From NCBI GenBank assembly GCA_028702395.1, contig JAQVOV010000018.1:1-19297 (forward strand): a stretch of DNA of 19,297 nucleotides, in the 5' to 3' direction. Each line of letters opens with the position of its first letter. Position 1 is the stretch's first letter. Made by a program: the position numbers and the translations under genes. The notes below the pieces were generated by a model. It was not told the DNA's origin. It saw only the letters and a program-made list of their open reading frames with translations, and ran no database searches. Source of the stretch: Candidatus Omnitrophota bacterium. Its GTDB lineage: Bacteria > Omnitrophota > Gorgyraeia > JABMRN01. This document shows positions 13,003 to 19,297 of the stretch, one piece after another.

Positions 13003-15531
13003 CTAATCCTTACCTAGATTAATATTACATTTTATATCTTCCATGATAATTTCTGATAAATTATACAGTGAAAGGTCTTTTGTTCGAATCCATTCCAGAA
13101 CCTGCTCTTGCGTCATATCTGTTTCAGAAATAAATTCGGTTAAGGCTATTGCTGTATTTCTAGTAAGCCCTAATGAGAGCAATGACAAGTGTGTTTTTTG
13201 AGAAACGCCAAATTCTAACCATAAGTTAAGCTGTGGTATTAATTCCACCAAATCTTGTCTTTCATTTGAAATCAAAAAATGCTTAAGAATATCAACATAA
13301 CAACCAGAATCTTTTGCAAACCTAAATCTAGCAAAATTTTCTACGCTATTCATAACGTCTCTTATTACAGTATCAATTTTTTTGTTTTTATACTTAGGGT
13401 TTCTCCTATAATACTCCCAGCTTTTTTTTATGATATATGATAATGGCTTTCCAGACATCCAATTAAGAAGCAAAATAGCACGTGAATTATTTAATTTAGT
13501 AGGGTATTTAGCCAAAGTTTTCCCAATTCGCGAAATTAATTTGACATACTCCTGATAAGCATTTGCATCCTCCGGATAAACAGGAATATATTCTTCAATT
13601 TTATCTAATTTTTCACAAAAATATTCCCATAATTCTTGTTGAGCTATTGGAGAAATTCCAGGGTTTCTTTTTATAATATATTCCGGTATCTGTATTTCAG
13701 ACTTAAATTGATCAAATAAATCTATTAATTTCGAATATAAGTCTTTTTCTGGGCCAAGTCTTCCTTCTAAATATTTAATATAAAAATAAGAAAAAGCAAA
13801 TTCAAGATCCTGATTATTTTCGGCATCCTCTCTAGGGCTTCTTTTTGTTATAAACTCTATCAATTTATTTTCATCTGCTTCAATATTATCTATAGCTTTA
13901 ATTATTTTTTGTTTAGACTTCTTGGGATTTGGCTTTATAGGCCAAGTATCTGGTTCAATACATACTATATTTCCGCTAAACTCTTTTCCCCAGCGACCCG
14001 CTCTTCCTGCTAAATTCCAAAAGTCATTTTGATTTAATGGTTTTGCAGATCCGCGAGTTGGTTTTCTAATAAAAATATTTTTGGCTGGCAAATTAACTCC
14101 TTCAAGCAAAGTGGATGTGCAAATTAAATACTTAATTTCCCCTTCTTTAAAAAGACGCTCAATTTCTTCACGTACAAGCAGTGGAATATTTCCATAATGA
14201 AAGGCGATCCTTTTTTCTAATGTTTTCACTAATCTATAATTGTCATGTATTGTTTTTTTTGCTAATTCTATTAGATTATTTATTTTTTCGGACCTTTCCT
14301 CATCGGGCAAAATATCATATAAAACAACTGCTACCTGTTCTGCTTCTGCTGGGCCATTCGCATACAAAACATTACCTGTTTTATTTGCTGAAAAAGATTG
14401 GGATAAATAGGCTATTTTCTTTTTCTCATTAGTTGGTCTACCTACAAGTTTAATAGTTCCTAACCTTATAGACTTGTCTATTAAACATAATGTAAACTCC
14501 CACTTATTAGTTATTCTAGGAACTTGTTTTGTATAAATTAAGTTTTGATTTACTGAAATAAATTGTGTGTTTATTTTATCTTTTTTCGTGATATTTCCTG
14601 CTGTTTGCAATAATAATTCTGGATTTTCTGTAAAAGGACTTGAAAAATAAACCTTTAGTTCATTATTAAGGCTTACTAACTGTTCAATTTTTTGTTGAAG
14701 CAATATTCCTCTGTATCCATCTTCAATTTTATGGGCTTCATCAACAATAAGAATGTCAATTTTTACACCGTTAGATTCTGTCAAAAACCAATGTAGCCTC
14801 TCTTGGGTAAACACATAAATATTGGCCTCACTTAATTCTGTACCAATTTGAGGCACTGTAGATATCTTGGTATGGTTTAAATTATGTTTTTTAAGACAAT
14901 GTTTTAAATCTTTTTCAACTTGACTAATTAAAGCCCTTGTAGGAACAAGATATACAATATTTTTTTCTCCCTTCACCAATTCTTCCATGATAATATTGTA
15001 TAAGATAAAGGATTTTCCAGCAGATGTTGGGGCAGAAATACTAATAGCATTATTTCTTTCATAAGACTCATGAACATCTTTTTGAAATCTATTTAAAGTT
15101 ACTTTTTCTTCCTTCAAAAAAATTGTATTTTCAAAATTGATTTTTTTATTTTGCAACTTTACAGTAAAAGGTTGGTAATCTTCAAAATCTATAGGCAATA
15201 ATTCCCTTTTAAGGGCAAGGTCAATCGCTGGTTGATTTGTCAAGTTCTGAAGGACTGTTGCAGCGGCTGTTTGTTGAGGTATATTGTCTGTTCTTTCAAT
15301 CAATGTAGTTTGAGCTATTCTCAAAGCGGCATCTAAATGCTCATTTTTTTCGGAAAAACTGAGAAGGCTCGCAATACTTAGCATATTATTCCAATCTATT
15401 TTTTCCAATAGAACGTTTTCATCAGTTGCCCAATCTAGATTTTCTATAGTTCGGCAAACAGACAATGTAATTAATGCTTCATATTGTCTTTTAAAGCTTG
15501 TTAGATTATATATTTTTTCTGCTATTCTCAT
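13003..15531 (-). CDS. hamB: Hachiman anti-phage protein HamB, Ski2-like helicase
   Basis: 842 residues. A helical N-terminal region (~1-145) precedes a superfamily 2 helicase core: Q-like motif RFQKDVHES (~148), Walker A SAPTSAGKS at 166-174, motif Ia VPTRALISQ at 196-204, DEAH at 264-267 and FSSPF motif III near 296-300. Later come CTSTLLEGVNLPAKN (motif V) and NLAGRAGRWG (motif VI, the Ski2-type Q/AGRAGR). A long helical C-terminal region follows with no recognised domain. In Hachiman, HamB is the helicase/translocase that senses DNA and controls the HamA nuclease. The start overlaps the hamA stop by 4 bases, so the two are translationally coupled. All helicase motifs look intact. Confidence 0.93.
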   Translation of the reverse strand: MRIAEKIYNLTSFKRQYEALITLSVCRTIENLDWATDENVLLEKIDWNNMLSIASLLSFSEKNEHLDAALRIAQTTLIERTDNIPQQTAAATVLQNLTNQPAIDLALKRELLPIDFEDYQPFTVKLQNKKINFENTIFLKEEKVTLNRFQKDVHESYERNNAISISAPTSAGKSFILYNIIMEELVKGEKNIVYLVPTRALISQVEKDLKHCLKKHNLNHTKISTVPQIGTELSEANIYVFTQERLHWFLTESNGVKIDILIVDEAHKIEDGYRGILLQQKIEQLVSLNNELKVYFSSPFTENPELLLQTAGNITKKDKINTQFISVNQNLIYTKQVPRITNKWEFTLCLIDKSIRLGTIKLVGRPTNEKKKIAYLSQSFSANKTGNVLYANGPAEAEQVAVVLYDILPDEERSEKINNLIELAKKTIHDNYRLVKTLEKRIAFHYGNIPLLVREEIERLFKEGEIKYLICTSTLLEGVNLPAKNIFIRKPTRGSAKPLNQNDFWNLAGRAGRWGKEFSGNIVCIEPDTWPIKPNPKKSKQKIIKAIDNIEADENKLIEFITKRSPREDAENNQDLEFAFSYFYIKYLEGRLGPEKDLYSKLIDLFDQFKSEIQIPEYIIKRNPGISPIAQQELWEYFCEKLDKIEEYIPVYPEDANAYQEYVKLISRIGKTLAKYPTKLNNSRAILLLNWMSGKPLSYIIKKSWEYYRRNPKYKNKKIDTVIRDVMNSVENFARFRFAKDSGCYVDILKHFLISNERQDLVELIPQLNLWLEFGVSQKTHLSLLSLGLTRNTAIALTEFISETDMTQEQVLEWIRTKDLSLYNLSEIIMEDIKCNINLGKD

Positions 15532-16475
15532 TTTATTGTTTTAAGATAATATTCTCTGAATTTTTCTACTGAAGAAAAAGGCATTAAAAAAATATGCATT
15601 TCTTTTAACGCTAAGTTTCCTCTAGCTATAATTTTTTTACTTACTTTAGAATACCATTCCTCTAACTCTATGATAATTTTATCCTTAATATCTTCTATTG
15701 TGGCTTCCATTTCTACTGTAGGATAACTATCCCAATCAAATCCAATAAAGCATATTCCCTTATAGACTACTTTATTTGATAAATCATCATCTTTATCAAA
15801 ATATCTTACGAGCATATCTTCTAGTTCTGGATGATTAACATTATCTTTTATATTAGACGTTATTAATTGTATATCTCTTTCTTGTACTGAACTTGCAGAC
15901 ATAGGATCTAACAAAAAGTCCTTTATACTATCGAGGCATTTGCTTATTCCTGCATTGATATCTTGATACATTTTTGATTCACCCCAATATAAATGTAGAT
16001 GAGCGCTTTTTTTATCATACTGAACATATATTCCATCGGCTCCATGGTAATGCATTTGGGGACTTGTTTTAAGGGTCATCTTACTGAGTAATTGGGGTAT
16101 TTTTAAAAATTCTTCTATCAAGATATATAACAATATCTCTCCACCCTCACCTGTTTTTTTTAAATCAGTAAACAATTGTTGGGCTTTCTTTTTTAATCTT
16201 ATTATTTTTGAGGTAGATCCAGTTTCTTGAAAGTGGCTAAGCGCTTCTTCTTTTTCTTTTTTGGGAATTGCATAATCAACTAATTTTTCATCGATATAGT
16301 CTATTAAATCTTCTAGTCTCAAATTTCCGTTAGCTTCTCTTTTAAGGCAATAACAATATCCTCTACTTTTGGTATCTTGTATTTCCACATCAAAAGAAAC
16401 GCATTCAACTCTAGATTTTATTTCACTTTTTGTTTTGATGAGCAAATTATCCAAAGCTTTTTCAATTCTACACAT
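15528..16475 (-). CDS. hamA: Hachiman anti-phage protein HamA (DUF1837 nuclease)
   Basis: 315 residues matching the DUF1837 family. The conserved core is GEGGE at 109-113, then a helix, HYHGADGI at 142-149 and WGESKMY at 164-170. E113, D147, E166 and K168 form a PD-(D/E)xK nuclease site in the expected order (E ... D ... ExK). In characterised Hachiman systems HamA is the effector nuclease held in check by HamB and released when DNA is damaged or altered by phage, degrading DNA and stopping phage spread. The key residues are present, so an active system is likely. The gene lies 13 bases after an XRE-type regulator gene and overlaps hamB by 4 bases. Residues 1-105 are variable and may contact HamB. 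Confidence 0.92.
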   Translation of the reverse strand: MCRIEKALDNLLIKTKSEIKSRVECVSFDVEIQDTKSRGYCYCLKREANGNLRLEDLIDYIDEKLVDYAIPKKEKEEALSHFQETGSTSKIIRLKKKAQQLFTDLKKTGEGGEILLYILIEEFLKIPQLLSKMTLKTSPQMHYHGADGIYVQYDKKSAHLHLYWGESKMYQDINAGISKCLDSIKDFLLDPMSASSVQERDIQLITSNIKDNVNHPELEDMLVRYFDKDDDLSNKVVYKGICFIGFDWDSYPTVEMEATIEDIKDKIIIELEEWYSKVSKKIIARGNLALKEMHIFLMPFSSVEKFREYYLKTIK

Positions 16476-16488
16476 TTCATGCCCTTCT

Positions 16489-16695
16489 TTATTGCTTTTT
16501 AAATTCTACAAGATCCCCAACCTCACATTCTAAAAACTTACATAACTTCTCCAAGGTATCAAACTTAATACCTGATACTTTTTCATTATATAGAGCAGAA
16601 AGAGTATTCTTATTAATTCCTGTTTGTTTGGCAACTTCTGAGGCGCGTAGCTTACGTTCTCCTAGCAGTTTGCTCAAATGTACTTTTATTGGCAT
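16489..16695 (-). CDS. XRE/Cro-family regulator of the Hachiman operon
   Basis: A 68-residue protein that is one helix-turn-helix domain of the short YozG/HTH_26 type: LSKLLGERKLRASEVAKQTG, then the recognition helix INKNTLSALYN, then FDTLEKLCKFLECEVGDLVEF. It is the first gene of an operon with hamA and hamB on the minus strand. Start ATG 16695 has AAGGAGG at 16701-16707. It probably represses its own promoter and perhaps the divergent integrase promoter, through the ACTAGT sites or the inverted repeat in the 180-base region between them (inference). Small dedicated regulators are common beside defence genes whose free expression is toxic. Confidence 0.85.
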   Translation of the reverse strand: MPIKVHLSKLLGERKLRASEVAKQTGINKNTLSALYNEKVSGIKFDTLEKLCKFLECEVGDLVEFKKQ

Positions 16696-16720
16696 ATAGC
16701 CCTCCTTGATTTAGGCGTAT

Positions 16721-16749
16721 ATTATAGCCCCTGGATAGGATTGAGTCAA
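16721..16749 (-). promoter_or_regulatory. Promoter of the regulator-hamA-hamB operon
   Basis: Minus strand TTGACT (16744-16749), 17-base spacer, TATAAT (16721-16726): near consensus, so strong unless repressed. Confidence 0.88.
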
Positions 16750-16826
16750 GGGACTAGTAAAAAATCTTAATAAAGTAGGAGAAAATCCCTTGACAAAGTA
16801 CTAGTTTAATGGTATACTTTACTAGT
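16745..16826. promoter_or_regulatory. Symmetric operator region between two divergent operons
   Basis: GTCAAGGGA (16745-16753) and TCCCTTGAC (16786-16794) form a perfect 9-base inverted repeat that overlaps both -35 boxes. ACTAGT occurs at 16753-16758, 16800-16805 and 16821-16826. The last two are 21 bases apart and bracket the plus -10; the first abuts the minus -35. This is a typical layout for a repressor acting on both sides. Confidence 0.6.
16790..16818 (+). promoter_or_regulatory. Promoter of the excisionase-integrase operon
   Basis: TTGACA (16790-16795), 17-base spacer, TATACT (16813-16818). It is near consensus. An AAAGTA/TACTTT inverted pair also brackets the spacer and -10. Confidence 0.88.
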
Positions 16827-16875
16827 GCAGGCATACAAAATATTAGTAGAAAGGTACAACGTCGAGGAGGTAACT

Positions 16876-17037
16876 ATGGTAGAAGTAAGAGTAGAAAAAC
16901 AAAAATTGACAGCTATGGAGAAGAAGGCCTTCTCAAAGGTTATATGGCAGGTTGTGCAGTTGAGTATATTGTTCAGCCGTTGTATAAGGAATTTTAAGAA
17001 TAAGGTTTCTATTGAAGTAACAATAACATTCAAGTAA
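16876..17037 (+). CDS. Small unknown protein, first gene of the integrase operon
   Basis: 53 residues from ATG 16876, which has AGGAGG at 16865-16870. The frame can also start at GTG 16825, exactly 6 bases after the -10, giving a leaderless 70-residue form; both forms may be made. The protein is basic (KQKLTAMEKKAF), has a hydrophobic middle (VIWQVVQLSILF) and ends in a beta-like strand (VSIEVTITF). I do not recognise it. As first gene after a regulated promoter in a mobile module it could be an accessory recombination or regulatory factor, but nothing in the sequence proves that. The next gene starts 11 bases after its stop. Confidence 0.6.
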   Translation: MVEVRVEKQKLTAMEKKAFSKVIWQVVQLSILFSRCIRNFKNKVSIEVTITFK

Positions 17038-17048
17038 AGGAGGGGAAG

Positions 17049-17234
17049 ATGGAGAGATTTATTTGTATTAAAGAAGCAGCAGAGTTTTTAGGTATTAAAG
17101 AGATGACGCTTTATACTTGGCGACATAAAGGTATTATTCCTTGTTATAAAGTACAAGGAAAGCTTTTGTTTAGGTTGTCAGAATTAAATAAATATGCAGA
17201 GAAGTATAAAGAACCTTTACTGGTAAGAGGATAG
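17049..17234 (+). CDS. xis: MerR/excisionase-type helix-turn-helix protein
   Basis: 61 residues that are almost entirely one winged helix-turn-helix of the HTH_17/excisionase type: FICIKEAAEFLGIKEMTLYT, WRHKGIIPCYKVQGKLLF, RLSELNKYAEK. Such proteins bend att-site DNA and favour excision, or act as small regulators. It sits 6 bases before the integrase gene, the usual place for a recombination directionality factor. AAAGGAGGGG near 17037-17046 is a strong ribosome binding site. The gene symbol reflects the likely role only. Confidence 0.8.
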   Translation: MERFICIKEAAEFLGIKEMTLYTWRHKGIIPCYKVQGKLLFRLSELNKYAEKYKEPLLVRG

Positions 17235-17240
17235 GCTCCA

Positions 17241-18299
17241 ATGGGAAAAGTGTTCAAACGCAATGATAGCCCTTACTGGTGGCTGGCATATAAGGTAGGC
17301 GGAAAAAGAGTTCGGGAAAGTTCCGGAGCTAAGACAAAGTCTTTGGCTATGGAGATATTAAAGCATAAAGAATCCGAAGCCCTTATTTCGCCTTACACTT
17401 TCCCTCATAAGAACAAAAATATTGAAACAGCAAAAAATGAGTTTTTGGAATGGGTACAGTCCAATCGTAGAGCTCAAACATTAAGAAGTTATACAAGCAT
17501 ATTAAAAACTTTTCAAGAGTTTTGCAAAGTACAAGGTGTTGAAAAAATATCACAGGTCAATTTAAAATTCTTAGATGATTATAAACTTGCAAGGGTAAAG
17601 CTAACTAAAACATGGACAGTGAATAATCATATAATTGTGTTAAAAGCTTTTTTCAATAAACTTGAAGAGTGGAGTTATTTGGAAACTAATCCAGTTAAAC
17701 AACTTAAAAGGGTAGAAGTAACAGATTCAAAGCTTATACGATTCCTTTCAGAAGAAGAGTATAGACAGTTCATGGAAGTATGCAAAAAAGAGTATCCAGA
17801 GTTTTATCCAATGTTCTATGTGTTAGTTCATACTGGTTTAAGAAAGGGAGAGCTGTTGAATTTGGAATGGAAAGACATAGATTTAAAGCAGGGCTTTATT
17901 TATATTAGGAGCAATGACACATTTATGCCTAAAGGTATAGATAGAAAAACAGGCAAGGCAAAAGAGCGTATAGTGCCTATGCATGAAGGGCTTGAAAGGG
18001 TTTTGAAGGAATTGCCCAAAGAACATGAAAAGGTCTTTAAATCCTATGACAAGCACAGATTACGCAGGGTTCTGATCAAGATAGCCCATAGGGCAGGGAT
18101 AAAGGACTTAACAAGACTACACGAGCTTAGGCACTCATATGCTTCTTTTTTGGTCAAGAAAGGAGTTGATATTTATAAGGTAAAGGAGTTATTAGGTCAT
18201 TCGGAGATCAAAGACACTCTTAAATATGCTCATTTGCCTGCGGTTTACATGAAAGATGATGTTAAGTTATTGGAGGGGTTGGATCATGATAATAAATAA
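17241..18299 (+). CDS. int: Tyrosine recombinase, phage/island-type integrase
   Basis: 352 residues. A basic N-terminal arm (GKVFKRNDSPYWWLAYKVGG) is followed by a SAM-like core-binding domain at ~62-150 (EFLEWVQSNRRAQTLRSYTS) and a catalytic domain at ~165-335. Catalytic residues are all visible: R201 in HTGLRKGE, a beta-hairpin lysine near 239-241 (TGKAKER), H294 and R297 in HELRHS, H320 in LLGHS and the nucleophile Y329 in KYAHL. It integrates and excises an element at its att sites. It follows the HTH gene by 6 bases and is probably co-transcribed. The target is not proven; tRNA-Ser 4.4 kb to the left is the obvious candidate. Confidence 0.95.
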   Translation: MGKVFKRNDSPYWWLAYKVGGKRVRESSGAKTKSLAMEILKHKESEALISPYTFPHKNKNIETAKNEFLEWVQSNRRAQTLRSYTSILKTFQEFCKVQGVEKISQVNLKFLDDYKLARVKLTKTWTVNNHIIVLKAFFNKLEEWSYLETNPVKQLKRVEVTDSKLIRFLSEEEYRQFMEVCKKEYPEFYPMFYVLVHTGLRKGELLNLEWKDIDLKQGFIYIRSNDTFMPKGIDRKTGKAKERIVPMHEGLERVLKELPKEHEKVFKSYDKHRLRRVLIKIAHRAGIKDLTRLHELRHSYASFLVKKGVDIYKVKELLGHSEIKDTLKYAHLPAVYMKDDVKLLEGLDHDNK

Positions 18300-18310
18300 G
18301 TGATATAGTA

Positions 18311-18340
18311 TTGTAAAAATTTTTACATTTATGATATAAT
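18311..18340 (+). promoter_or_regulatory. Promoter of the vsr-methyltransferase pair
   Basis: TTGTAA (18311-18316), 18-base spacer and TATAAT (18335-18340) in the extended form TGATATAAT. The -35 lies in the palindrome GTAAAAATTTTTAC (18313-18326), a possible operator. Confidence 0.7.
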
Positions 18341-18360
18341 TTTACACATGGGGAGAGGCA

Positions 18361-18783
18361 ATGATCAGGCGACCTAAAGAAACAGTTTCTTATAACATGT
18401 CCAGAATTAAAGCTACAGGAAGTTTTATTGAAAAGATAATGGCATCAGCTTTATGGAACAATGGCTTAAAAGGCTATAGGAAAAACTCAAAAAACATTTT
18501 TGGTAAACCTGATTTTTCATGGACGAAATATAAAGTAGCTGTTTTTTGTGATTCCTCTTTTTGGCATGGATATAAGTGGGGAGAACAGTCAAAAAAAGCT
18601 TTTAAAGTAAGAAAAAAGTTTTGGATCAATAAGATAGAAAAAAATATAGAACGGGATAAAAAAGTTAATAAAACATTACGAAAAGACGGTTGGAAAGTTT
18701 TAAGGTTTTGGGATTTGCAGATTAAAACAAAAACAAACAAATGTGTAGAAAAAATATGGAAAACAATAAAAAACTCAGAATAA
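18361..18783 (+). CDS. vsr: Vsr-family DNA mismatch/nicking endonuclease
   Basis: 140 residues with the Vsr fold order: NMSRIKATGSFIEKIMASAL, then GKPDF (Asp51), FCDSSFWHG (62-70), RKKFWINKIEKNIERD and DGWKVLRFWD. Vsr nicks 5' of the T in T:G mismatches left by deamination of 5-methylcytosine; other relatives act as restriction enzymes. Residue spacing matches E. coli Vsr, so Asp51 and His69 are kept, but positions 63-64 are Cys-Asp where E. coli has Thr-His. The Zn ligands of the E. coli enzyme are not evident. It may thus be a variant that acts as a restriction or nicking partner of the methyltransferase. GGGGAG at 18350-18355 supports the start. It overlaps the methyltransferase start. Confidence 0.88.
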   Translation: MIRRPKETVSYNMSRIKATGSFIEKIMASALWNNGLKGYRKNSKNIFGKPDFSWTKYKVAVFCDSSFWHGYKWGEQSKKAFKVRKKFWINKIEKNIERDKKVNKTLRKDGWKVLRFWDLQIKTKTNKCVEKIWKTIKNSE

Positions 18784-19297
18784 TAGATCTTTTTGCAGGT
18801 ATCGGTGGATTTCATTTGGCCTTTCATAATGTTGGGGCAAAGTGTGTATTTGCTTCCGAAATAGATAAATATGCGAGAAAGACATATGAGCATAACTTTA
18901 AAAAGATGTCTCCGGACCTATTTAAAGATAATATGTTTAAAGGGGATATCCAAGATATAGATCTAAATGAGATACCCGATTTTGATATTCTTTGCGCAGG
19001 GTTTCCTTGTCAGCCTTTTTCACAAATAGGATATAGAAGGGGTTTTCAGGAAAAACAAGCTAACCGCGGAAATATGTTTTTGGAAATAGTGAAAATATTA
19101 GATGCCAAAAGACCGAAAGCTTTTTTCCTGGAAAATGTAAGACATCTTTTAAAACATGATGGAGGAAGAACTTTTAATATTATAAAAAAAACATTGGAAG
19201 GGTTGGGATACTCTTTCAAATATAAAATAGTTAAGGCATCAGATTATGGATTGCCTCAGCATAGGCCACGTTTGTTTATGGTAGGTTTTAAGGGGCA
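18756..19297 (+). CDS. dcm: C5-cytosine DNA methyltransferase, 5' part
   Basis: 180 codons before the window ends. Motif I is DLFAGIGGFHLAF (11-23), motif II ASEIDKYARKTY (33-44), motif IV GFPCQPFSQIG (82-92) with catalytic Cys85, motif VI ENV (126-128) and motif VIII QHRPRL (168-173). The target recognition domain and motifs IX-X lie beyond the end, so specificity cannot be read. The start at 18756 overlaps vsr by 28 bases; an in-frame ATG at 18741 adds five residues and neither has a good ribosome binding site, so coupling to vsr is likely. It methylates cytosine at a specific site, acting with the Vsr-like nuclease either in mismatch repair at that site or as a restriction-modification pair. 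Confidence 0.95.
   Translation, partial: MENNKKLRIIDLFAGIGGFHLAFHNVGAKCVFASEIDKYARKTYEHNFKKMSPDLFKDNMFKGDIQDIDLNEIPDFDILCAGFPCQPFSQIGYRRGFQEKQANRGNMFLEIVKILDAKRPKAFFLENVRHLLKHDGGRTFNIIKKTLEGLGYSFKYKIVKASDYGLPQHRPRLFMVGFKG

Noticed and set aside
16809..16997. 62-residue open frame on the plus strand in another frame of the small gene
   Set aside because: Its ATG lies inside the promoter, just before the -10 box, so it would not be transcribed from there; the frame at 16876 has the Shine-Dalgarno.
18350..18358. GGGGAGAGG near vsr as an att-site copy of the tRNA-Ser GGAGAGG
   Set aside because: It matches only the 5' acceptor strand over seven bases and is explained as a ribosome binding site.

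Overview
The window is low-GC DNA (roughly one third G+C by eye) from a diderm bacterium: it encodes a secretin, which implies an outer membrane, plus a type IV pilus assembly line. I cannot place the organism. The gene style (compact PilN-O-P-Q/B/C cluster, TMTC-like membrane/TPR proteins, both tRNAs with encoded CCA) would fit an uncultivated diderm phylum such as Omnitrophota, Elusimicrobiota or Margulisbacteria, but that is only a guess.

Layout. Positions 1-7041 hold a type IV pilus / type II secretion-like cluster: the 3' part of a PilN-like gene, then PilO-like, PilP-like, the secretin (PilQ/GspD), the extension ATPase (PilB/GspE), the platform protein (PilC/GspF) and, under its own promoter with a long structured leader, a major pilin. 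Unusual hairpin-forming heptad-repeat elements lie on both sides of the ATPase gene. Positions 7216-12618 hold three membrane glycosyltransferase-like genes: two paralogous TMTC-like GT-C proteins with C-terminal TPRs, and one GT39/ArnT-like protein on the minus strand. They probably glycosylate the pilin or another surface product. The first carries two long G tracts (9 and 8) that look like a phase-variation switch. Positions 9034-9414 are gene-free, GC-richer and rich in stems, and probably hold one or more structured RNAs. They converge on a tRNA-Arg(ACG) gene across a shared 20-bp terminator hairpin.

From tRNA-Ser(GCT) at 12718 onward the window looks like an integrated defence island. 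It contains a Hachiman anti-phage operon (XRE regulator, HamA nuclease, HamB helicase) on the minus strand. Divergent from it is a module of a small unknown gene, a MerR/excisionase-type HTH protein and a tyrosine integrase. A Vsr-like nuclease overlaps a C5-cytosine methyltransferase that runs off the window end. The two divergent operons share a symmetric regulatory region: a 9-bp inverted repeat covers both -35 boxes, and three ACTAGT sites look like operators.

Promoters are easy to read here, and several have an extended -10 (TGnTATAAT). In four places the -10 hexamer lies exactly 6 nt before a start codon, including both divergent glycosyltransferase genes, which have no Shine-Dalgarno sequence. 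This suggests leaderless transcripts. Hachiman, Vsr/Dcm and the pilus machinery are known systems. The parts that look least described are the regulatory region, the repeat family, the RNA region at 9034-9414 and the G-tract switch.
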